A DNA stretch of 64,000 nt from Micromonospora coriariae (lineage in GTDB: Bacteria; Actinomycetota; Actinomycetes; Mycobacteriales; Micromonosporaceae): NCBI RefSeq assembly GCF_900091455.1, contig NZ_LT607412.1:248001-312000 (forward strand). Direction: 5' to 3'. A program made the position numbers and the translations under genes. The notes under the pieces were generated by a model. It saw only the letters and a program-made list of their open reading frames with translations. It ran no database searches and was not told where the DNA came from. Below, in pieces: positions 56,614-64,000 of the stretch (positions are counted from its first letter, which is position 1; the number at the start of each line of letters is the position of its first letter).

Positions 56614-59600
56614 TCAGCGCAGCCCGTACGCGTCGACCACGGTCTGCTCGACGGTGTTACCGGCCCGGTCGCTGCCGTGCACCCGCAGGGACACCGTTCC
56701 CCGGCCGGCTGGCACGGTGGCGGTGAACCGGGTGCCGGAGCCCTTCACCGGCACCTTGCGCCAGTTCTTCCCGCCGTCGAAGGACACCTCGACGCGCAGG
56801 CTGGTGCCGGTCGGCGCGGGTACGCCCGCCGGCTGTCGCAGGCTCAACCCCAGCCGGTGCGTCCGACCGCCGGGCACCTGGCCGCGCAGGTCGGCCGGGA
56901 CCTGGTAGTCGACCTGCAACAGCGGCAGCGGCCGGGCCTTCTCCCCGGCCGGACGGGCCGAGGTGAACTCCCAGGCCGTCTCGGTACGGGTGGCGTAGCG
57001 CCACTCGTCCGAGGACCGCCGCGTGCTCAGGTCGAGCCGGTAGCGGGCCGACTCGGCGGTGGTGGCCACCGGTGCCCACCCGCCGGAGAGGTCGGCGATC
57101 TGCTTGCCGTCCCGGCTGAGCCGGGCCTCGACGGTGTCCGACTCCTCGCTGCCGCCGGCCGGGCTGTAGTGCCCGTCGGCGTCGACGAACTCGGCGACCC
57201 GCAGGTCCAGCGTGTCCCCGGTGCGAGCCGGCACCGGCATCCCACCGCCGGCCGGGACGGCCGGACGGACCACCGGGGCGTGCCAGGTCTCGGTGTCCCG
57301 GTCGTCGGCGCCGTACCGGCGGGGCTGCTGGGTGAGCCCGCCGAGCAGCCGACCCCAGGACCAGGTGATCTTGTGCAGGACCTGGTGCTGCCACCAGTTG
57401 TCACCGGCGCTGACGAACTCCTGCCGGGTGGTGCCGGTACGCACCAGCCGCTGGTCGTCGTTCCAGGAGGTCTCCTGCCACGGACGCCAACCGAACCGCT
57501 GCTCGGTGGCCCACTCCGAACCGCCGACGTCACCGTAGTTGGCGGTCACCTCGGCGGTGTTCTTCGCGGTGACCGTGTGCACGATCCGCTCCGGCACCCG
57601 GCCCTTGGAGACCTGCCACACGTCGTACAGGTAGGGGCTGTCCACGGTCAGCGTCAGGTCCAGCGTCGCGCGGCCCTTGCGGACCGCCGCGATCAGCCGC
57701 TGCCCGTCGTCGTACGCCACCGCCATCGCGGGCACGGCAAGCCGGTCGCCCACCGGGTTCCAGACGGTCCACGCGCTCCAGTCCGCCGGGCGGACGATGA
57801 GCACCGACTTCGCACCGGCCGCCGCGGCCGCCGCGATCTGCTCCTCCTCGGAGACATCGGGGCTGCCGCTGAGCAGTGCCGCGGCGCCGCGCACCCGGGC
57901 CAGGTCGGCGGGGGTGCCGGTGCCGGCCCAGACCAGCGGCAGCTTCTGCCGACCGGTCGGCGCCGGCGAATAACCCATCAGGTTGATGTCCAGCGGACCG
58001 GAGAAGCCGCTGATCCGGGCGTCCACCATCGGTGCGACCAGCTGCCAGCGCGAGGCGAACTCGAACTCGCCCTGGCGCACCTGGCGGGTCGGCGTGACGT
58101 TGACCTGCTGGATGGTGCTGAAGGTCATCACGCCGTGGTCGACCTGCCGGCCGTTGCCGAAGACCCGGTGCTCGTAGAAGCTGATCGTGGCCCGCTGCTC
58201 GGTCGGCTTCGGCGTCTCGATCCGCACCGGGGTGCCCTTGCGCGGGTCGAGCACCACTGTGACGTCCCCGGTGACCATCAGCTCCGGGTCGGTGACCAGG
58301 GTGATCTGCTCGTCCAGCGGAGCGCCGTGCTCGATCAGCGCCTCGACCAGGTAGGGGCCCTCCTCGACCTGCACCTGCGTCTCACCGCCGGCCCAGCCGA
58401 TGTAGTCCGACTCAACCTGCTCGCCGAAGAGGGTGAGCACCGGCGCCATGCCCGGCTGCCCCTGCATGTCCAGCACCCGGAAGGTGACCGTGTGCTGCGG
58501 GCCGCTCAGGGTGAGCCCGACCGCCGTACGCACCGCGACGCCGTCCGCGCCGGTGGCCACCAGCCACCCGCCGTGCGGGCCGCGGGCCAGCTTCGCCGGG
58601 TCGGCGCGCAGCGGCACGGCCACGCTGCCGCCCGCCGGCACGCTCACCTCGCCGCCACCGACGGTGACCCCGTCGGCCTCGGCCGCGCCGCTGTCCAGGT
58701 TGCGCAGCTCCAGGGCCAGCCGCAGGGTCTGCGGGGCCGCCGTGCCGTTGGTGTACGTGACGGTCCGCTCGACCGCCGCGCCGCCGGTGGACACCCGACC
58801 GAAGTCGGCGGTGGCCGAGCCGTACACCCGCTGGCTCAGCGCCCGGGCCACGTCGACCCGGCCGCCGCCCTGCTCGAAGACGGTCAGCTCCGGGTTCCCC
58901 TTCGCGGTGCTGACCAGCGCGTCCTTGAGCTTCCCGGCCGCCCAGTCCGGGTGTTCCTGGGCGAGGATCGCGGCCGCGCCGGCGACGTGCGGCGTGGCCA
59001 TCGAGGTGCCGGACGCTGTCGTGTACGCGTCCCCCACCGGCGTACCCATGGTGGTGCCGGCGGCCCGGGCGGCGACGATGCCGACGCCCGGCGCGGTGAT
59101 CTCCGGCTTGAGGCCGTTGTCGCCGAGCCGGGGGCCGCGGCTGGAGAAGTCCGCGAGGTTGTCGTCGCGGTCGACCGCGCCGACGGTGAGCGCCGCCGCG
59201 GCCGCGCCCGGCGAGCCGACGGTACGCGGCGCGCCCTCGTTGCCGGCGGCGATCACGAAGAGCGCCCCGGTCTCGGCGGTCAGGTCGTTGACGGCCTGGC
59301 TCATCGGGTCGGTGCCGTCGGTGGCGGAGCCGCCGAGGCTCATGCTGACGACCTTCGCGCCGGAGTGGGCGGCCCACTCCATGCCCGCGATGATGGACGA
59401 GTCGTAGCCGGAGCCGGCGTCGTCGAGCACCTTGCCGACCAGCAGCCGTGCGCCGGGCGCGACGCCCTTGCGCAGCCCGGCCGAGGCGGCGCCGCTGCCG
59501 GCGATGGTGGCCGCCACGTGGGTGCCGTGGCCGTGCCCGTCGTTGGCGCTGCCGCTGCCGGAGAAGTCCTGCGCCTCGGCGATCCGCCCGGCCAGGTCGG

Positions 59601-60336
59601 GGTGCGTGGCGTCGACGCCGGTGTCCAGCACGGCCACCTTCACGCCGTTGCCGTCCCGGCCGGCCGCCCAGGCCGCCGGGGCGCCGATCTGCGGCACGCT
59701 GTGCTCCAGCGCCGGGCGGACCTTCCCGTCCAGCCAGATCCGGGCGACCCCGGCGCCGAGCCGGGCCTGCGCACCGGCGGTACGGGCCTGCGGGGTGCCG
59801 CGCAGCGTCGTCCACAGGCCACCGAGGTCGCCCTTGCCGACCCGCAGCGCCGCGCCGTTGATGCTCTCCAGCGGCCGGGCGTCGGTGACGCCGGCGAGCG
59901 GCCGGACCCGGCCGGCGGCCGGCTCCTGGTAGCGCACGATCAGCGGCAGCGCGCCCTGCGCGGCGTCGCCGTACCCGTCGGCGGCCAACTCCTGCACGTC
60001 GAACAGGTTCGCATCGAGCACACCCGCGGAGAGGTACGGCACGACGTCGCTGGGCAGCACCCGCAGCCCGCCGTCGGCCTCCACGGTGTGGAAGGTGATC
60101 CGTTCGCGGCCGGGGCCGGGGCGGACCGTGGCGGCCAGCCGGCCGGGCGCCGCCTGAACCAGGTCGACCTGGTCGCCGGTGATGAGGGTGATGTGGACGG
60201 GCGCGGTACCCGGGACGGTCGGACCCGGGTTCGGGCCGGTGGGCCGGGCGGGCGGGTCGGCGGACGCCGGTGCGGCGAGCCCGACGACCAACGCGCCGAC
60301 CGCGCCGGCGGTCAGCCAGCGTGGGGGCCAGTGCAT
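56614..60336 (-). CDS. Secreted subtilisin-like serine peptidase (S8)
   Basis: This 1,240-aa protein has a signal peptide (RWLTAGAVGALVVGLAAPAS, cleavage near residue 26) and a propeptide region to about residue 210. The catalytic triad lies in VKVAVLDTGVDATHPDL (Asp238), GHGTHVAATI (His273) and SGTSMATPHVAG (Ser445). A long C-terminal extension of beta-sandwich domains follows. It is an exported protease for nutrient scavenging or protein processing. The size matches large actinobacterial subtilases. Its neighbour on the plus strand is a regulator. Confidence 0.95.
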   Translation of the reverse strand: MHWPPRWLTAGAVGALVVGLAAPASADPPARPTGPNPGPTVPGTAPVHITLITGDQVDLVQAAPGRLAATVRPGPGRERITFHTVEADGGLRVLPSDVVPYLSAGVLDANLFDVQELAADGYGDAAQGALPLIVRYQEPAAGRVRPLAGVTDARPLESINGAALRVGKGDLGGLWTTLRGTPQARTAGAQARLGAGVARIWLDGKVRPALEHSVPQIGAPAAWAAGRDGNGVKVAVLDTGVDATHPDLAGRIAEAQDFSGSGSANDGHGHGTHVAATIAGSGAASAGLRKGVAPGARLLVGKVLDDAGSGYDSSIIAGMEWAAHSGAKVVSMSLGGSATDGTDPMSQAVNDLTAETGALFVIAAGNEGAPRTVGSPGAAAAALTVGAVDRDDNLADFSSRGPRLGDNGLKPEITAPGVGIVAARAAGTTMGTPVGDAYTTASGTSMATPHVAGAAAILAQEHPDWAAGKLKDALVSTAKGNPELTVFEQGGGRVDVARALSQRVYGSATADFGRVSTGGAAVERTVTYTNGTAAPQTLRLALELRNLDSGAAEADGVTVGGGEVSVPAGGSVAVPLRADPAKLARGPHGGWLVATGADGVAVRTAVGLTLSGPQHTVTFRVLDMQGQPGMAPVLTLFGEQVESDYIGWAGGETQVQVEEGPYLVEALIEHGAPLDEQITLVTDPELMVTGDVTVVLDPRKGTPVRIETPKPTEQRATISFYEHRVFGNGRQVDHGVMTFSTIQQVNVTPTRQVRQGEFEFASRWQLVAPMVDARISGFSGPLDINLMGYSPAPTGRQKLPLVWAGTGTPADLARVRGAAALLSGSPDVSEEEQIAAAAAAGAKSVLIVRPADWSAWTVWNPVGDRLAVPAMAVAYDDGQRLIAAVRKGRATLDLTLTVDSPYLYDVWQVSKGRVPERIVHTVTAKNTAEVTANYGDVGGSEWATEQRFGWRPWQETSWNDDQRLVRTGTTRQEFVSAGDNWWQHQVLHKITWSWGRLLGGLTQQPRRYGADDRDTETWHAPVVRPAVPAGGGMPVPARTGDTLDLRVAEFVDADGHYSPAGGSEESDTVEARLSRDGKQIADLSGGWAPVATTAESARYRLDLSTRRSSDEWRYATRTETAWEFTSARPAGEKARPLPLLQVDYQVPADLRGQVPGGRTHRLGLSLRQPAGVPAPTGTSLRVEVSFDGGKNWRKVPVKGSGTRFTATVPAGRGTVSLRVHGSDRAGNTVEQTVVDAYGLR

Positions 60337-60626
60337 GCGATGCGCTCCTCTACTCCAGGGGGCCGGTCTCGGGAGATCGACCGATCGGAGTCTGCGACGG
60401 AGCGCGTCGGGTGGTCACTAGCTGCGGTGCGCCGCACCAGCGACATGTCGCCAGGTGGACATCGGGCGGCCGGCCCGGGGCCGCCTGATGTCCGGCTGGT
60501 TTCCGAGCTTTACGAAGTTGGCGCGGGTCGAGGTGGCCTCGGGCTCGTCGGGTGGTGGCGCAGCGCGTGCGTAGTCGCTTGGTTGGCCGCTGAACGGGCT
60601 CCCAGGGCTGGGTGGCCAACTCTCTT

Positions 60627-61241
60627 TCATGTCGCTCTGCGTCGAGCGGAGCCTCCCGGCCCGCCCGCTACCGACCCGCGGACGCGAACACCCGTACGCA
60701 GGGGCAGTGGCAGAAACATGCGCACATCGTCGAAACGAAGATCATCGACTGCGACGGCGTTCGGCAGGACACCCCACGTTCGAAAGCCGCAGGCTTCGTA
60801 GAGCGAGATCGCACCATGATTGTTTCCGCGCACCCCCAAGGTGATCACCTCGATACCGGCGGTCGTGCAGGCCCCCACCAGGGCAGAGACAACCCTCTTG
60901 CCCAACCCGAGACCACGTGCGCCGGGATGAGCCATCACCTTGGTCAGTTCGGCGACGTGACCGACGGGCCCGGGAGGGCCGGCAAGCCATACCCCGAGTG
61001 CCTCGACGCGTGCCTCGACCCGGGCCACGACGAGGCCACCGCGTCCCGCACCTACGGTCTGGAAGACGCCTTCCAGCCATGCGTCCGTCTTTCCGCGGGA
61101 CGGCACCTCCAACCACCCGATTGCCCCGGCCTGCTCGACCACAGCCGCGATCACGCGGTGGCACTCGCTTCGGAGCTGCTCATCGGCACGAACGGGCCAC
61201 TCAAGGGAGACTGCCAAGTCGTCTCGAAGATCATTTGCCAC
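60627..61241 (-). CDS. GNAT-family N-acetyltransferase
   Basis: The 204-aa protein shows the GNAT acetyl-CoA site HVAELTKVMAHPGARGLGLG, continuing KRVVSAL, and a C-terminal GNNHGAISLYEACGFRTWGV. It transfers an acetyl group from acetyl-CoA to an unidentified amine. It is a single-gene unit between the subtilase and nadK. About 290 bp without a gene separate it from the subtilase start. Confidence 0.88.
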   Translation of the reverse strand: MANDLRDDLAVSLEWPVRADEQLRSECHRVIAAVVEQAGAIGWLEVPSRGKTDAWLEGVFQTVGAGRGGLVVARVEARVEALGVWLAGPPGPVGHVAELTKVMAHPGARGLGLGKRVVSALVGACTTAGIEVITLGVRGNNHGAISLYEACGFRTWGVLPNAVAVDDLRFDDVRMFLPLPLRTGVRVRGSVAGGPGGSARRRAT

Positions 61242-61488
61242 GATGCCCGATTCTTCACGACGCCGGCGAGTTGGCCAACCGCCGTGACTTCTGACCTGCT
61301 TTCACCGCCGCCTGGCCGACCGGATTCGACGCAGTCCCACAGAACACCCGAACGAGTCACCTCATCGGCGGCCGTGACAAATTACGTCCGTGAGTAACTG
61401 GCAGCCCCGTCAACGTCGTTGAGCCGGCTTCCGCCGGACATCCGGGATCCCGTCGCCCTGACGAGGCGATGCCGTGCCGGCCCGCGGG

Positions 61489-62373
61489 TCAACGGCGAGA
61501 GCCCCGCCAACCGTGCACGGGCAACCCGAACTTGGCGACCAACCGGTCGGTGAACGGGCGGGCCCGCAGCCGGACGATACGCACCGGCAGCGCGCCCCGC
61601 CGCACCGTGACCCGGGCGCCGGGCGGCAGGTCGTAGACCCGTCGCCCGTCGCAGCAGAGCACGGCGAGGGTGGTGAACGGGTCGACGGTGATCATGAACG
61701 TGGACGTCGGGGCGGTGACCAGCGGGCGGCTGAACAACGCGTGGGCGCTGATCGGCACCAGCAGCAGCGCCTCCACCTCCGGCCAGACCACCGGTCCGCC
61801 GCCGGAGAACGCGTACGCGGTGGAGCCGGTGGGGGTGGCGCAGACCACCCCGTCGCACCCGTACCGGGACAGCGGCCGACCGTCCACGTCGACGAGCAGT
61901 TCGAGCATCTGCGCCCGCTCGCCCTTCTCGACGCTGATCTCGTTCAGCGCCCAGGACTCGATGGTCGGGCCACCGTCGAACTCGGCCGTGACGTCCAGGG
62001 TGAGCCGCTCGTCCACGGTGTAGTTACGCCCGACGACGTCACGCACCGCCGTGTCCAGGTCGTTGATCTCGGCCTCGGCCAGGAAGCCCACCTTGCCGAG
62101 ATTGATGCCGAGCAGCGGCGCCTTCGCCGGTCGGGCCAGCTCGGCCGCGCGCAGGAACGTGCCGTCCCCACCGAGCGCGAAGACGATCTCGGCGCCCTCG
62201 GCGGCCTCCGGGCCGGCGACCGGCACCACGCCCGGCAGGTCCAGGTCGTCGGCCTCCTCGGCGATCACCCGGACCTCGAAACCCGCGGCGATGAGATCGG
62301 CGGCGACCGCGCGGGCATGCTCGGTGCTGCGCCGACGGCCGGTGTGGGTCACCAGCAGCGCGGTCCGGCTCAT
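61489..62373 (-). CDS. nadK: NAD kinase
   Basis: ATG 62373 gives 294 aa. Features are LLVTHTGRRRSTEHARAVAA, the ATP/NAD motif FALGGDGTFLRAAELA (GGDGT 68-72), NEISVEKGERAQMLELLVDV and the glycine-rich DGVVCATPTGSTAYAFSGGG. It makes NADP from NAD. It is downstream of tlyA, as in the conserved tlyA-nadK-recN order, but recN is displaced by about 6 kb of inserted genes. Confidence 0.96.
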   Translation of the reverse strand: MSRTALLVTHTGRRRSTEHARAVAADLIAAGFEVRVIAEEADDLDLPGVVPVAGPEAAEGAEIVFALGGDGTFLRAAELARPAKAPLLGINLGKVGFLAEAEINDLDTAVRDVVGRNYTVDERLTLDVTAEFDGGPTIESWALNEISVEKGERAQMLELLVDVDGRPLSRYGCDGVVCATPTGSTAYAFSGGGPVVWPEVEALLLVPISAHALFSRPLVTAPTSTFMITVDPFTTLAVLCCDGRRVYDLPPGARVTVRRGALPVRIVRLRARPFTDRLVAKFGLPVHGWRGSRR

Positions 62374-62470
62374 CGCGGCGGCCGCCCGTCCATGACGGGA
62401 CGACGCCCAACCGTCACCGTCGCCGCCCCGGTGCGCCCGCGCGCCGTCCCGGAACGCTCGCTGCACGCAT

Positions 62471-63331
<861 letters not shown>

Positions 63332-63369
63332 GGATGGTTCTCCGGTCTGCTCAGGCCTGGTCGTCCCGC

Positions 63370-63699
63370 TCAGGTCTGGTCGATGGTGGCGAGGGTTTCC
63401 CGCAGCGTCTCGTAGGCCGCCTCGTACTGCGCGATCTGGTCCGCCGGGGCGAGCGTCGCCGCGTTGGCCATGGCCTGCACGGCGGCGTCGACGGCCGGGT
63501 GCCGCGCCTCGTCGTCCCCCAGCTCCGGCGGCGGACCCGGCCGGGCGGCGAACGACCCGCTGGCGGGCGGACCGGGCCGGATGCCCGGCGCCGGGCCCGG
63601 ACGCGCGCCGGGCGGCGGGCCCGGGCGCACGTCGCCGGTCACCGAGGGCTCCGGTCGGTCGGCGCGGCGCTCACCGGGTGCCGTCCGGCCGCTGTTCAC
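63370..63699 (-). CDS. Small hypothetical protein (109 aa) before tlyA
   Basis: GTG 63699 gives a protein with a Pro/Gly/Arg-rich first half (VRPGPPPGARPGPAPGIRPG) and a helical C-terminus, DEARHPAVDAAVQAMANAAT with QIAQYEAAYETLRETLATID. I recognise no family, though small proteins of this type precede tlyA in relatives (inference). Its start overlaps the stop of the Lys-rich protein by 29 bp, so the pair is coupled. Confidence 0.7.
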   Translation of the reverse strand: MNSGRTAPGERRADRPEPSVTGDVRPGPPPGARPGPAPGIRPGPPASGSFAARPGPPPELGDDEARHPAVDAAVQAMANAATLAPADQIAQYEAAYETLRETLATIDQT

Positions 63700-64000
63700 C
63701 GACCGCCTTCTTGGCCGGCATGTCCGACGGGGTCGGGGCCTCGTCGGCGGTCCGGCTGATCGTCGCCGGTGGCTTCTTCGCAATGGCCTTCTTGACGACC
63801 GCCTTCTTGGCCACGGCCTTCTTCGCGACGGCCTTCTTCGCGACGGCCTTCTTCGCGACGGCCTTCTTGGCCACCGGCGCGGAGACCGGGGCACCCGCCT
63901 CGCCGTCCGACGGCACCAGACCGGCGTCGGGCTGCGCGGCGGGGGTCGGGGCAGGCTGTGCGGTGGGACCGGCCGGCGGCGCGCTGGACGGCTCGGCGGT
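63671..64000 (-). CDS. Lys/Ala-repeat protein, N-terminus off the window
   Basis: The visible 109 residues end RPDGTR. A Pro/Ala/Gln-rich segment continues in frame to the right edge. The centre consists of a KKAVA pentapeptide repeat (about seven units), a basic histone H1-like stretch. The tail is ISRTADEAPTPSDMPAKKAV. Such tails bind nucleic acid. The missing N-terminus probably contains another domain; relatives have this tail on proteins upstream of tlyA, such as HAD hydrolases (inference). Confidence 0.7.
   Translation of the reverse strand, partial: TAEPSSAPPAGPTAQPAPTPAAQPDAGLVPSDGEAGAPVSAPVAKKAVAKKAVAKKAVAKKAVAKKAVVKKAIAKKPPATISRTADEAPTPSDMPAKKAVGEQRPDGTR
63771..63875. repeat. Seven 15-bp units encoding KKAVA
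   Basis: Tandem units of the type GCCTTCTTCGCGACG follow each other without spacers. Units at 63816, 63831 and 63846 are identical and the others differ at one to four sites. They encode the basic pentapeptide repeat on the minus strand. Copy number is likely to vary between strains. Confidence 0.85.

Noticed and set aside
63771..63875. Regular 15-bp repeats that could be read as a CRISPR-like array
   Set aside because: There are no spacers, and the units lie in frame in a coding sequence for KKAVA.

Overview
The window is high-GC DNA from an actinobacterium. Gene order, GTG-rich starts, start-stop overlaps and a recurrent MSERSER-type motif point to the Micromonosporaceae, probably Micromonospora or a close relative (inference). 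The right half (33.6-64 kb) is a conserved chromosomal block. It runs der, cmk, rluB, scpB, scpA, parA, xerD, ald, NUDIX, pyrG, a lipid-carrier/murJ block, an MctB-like gene, steA, recN, nadK, tlyA, read right to left. The same order is known around tlyA-engA in mycobacteria.

Left region (1-19.7 kb): carbohydrate use. A GH4 glycosidase and a DeoR regulator (minus strand) diverge from a PfkB kinase and an ABC importer that lacks its own ATPase. Next comes a decayed myo-inositol locus: iolC and iolB are broken while the aldolase gene between them is open. A GntR regulator follows. Then an 8-gene operon with overlapping or near-abutting genes encodes a complete ABC importer, a PHP metallohydrolase, a sugar-phosphate isomerase-like TIM barrel, a Gfo/Idh dehydrogenase and a GH38 alpha-mannosidase. 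The palindrome TGTCATGACA lies both in the iol/gntR gap and in front of this operon, so the GntR protein may control both.

Middle region (20.36-33.39 kb): a 13-kb island bounded by 46-bp perfect direct repeats. The right copy is the 3' part of an intact tRNA-Pro(GGG) gene. A tyrosine-recombinase pseudogene sits just outside the left repeat, which suggests successive insertions at the same tRNA. The cargo is one minus-strand, five-gene overlapping operon: a DUF4132-type protein, a 1,576-aa protein I do not recognise, a MoxR AAA+ ATPase (apparently frameshifted near its N-terminus), a DUF5682-VWA fusion and a SWIM zinc-finger protein. This MoxR/VWA island is the best candidate for an undescribed system.

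Right region: housekeeping functions. It covers ribosome assembly (Der), nucleotides (Cmk, PyrG), rRNA modification (RluB, TlyA), chromosome condensation and segregation (ScpA, ScpB, ParA, XerD), envelope synthesis (MurJ, MraY-like, GT4, SteA), repair (RecN) and NAD kinase. A secreted subtilase, a TrmB/LuxR-like regulator and a GNAT acetyltransferase sit between nadK and recN, which are adjacent in related actinobacteria. The window ends in a Lys/Ala-repeat protein cut by the edge.
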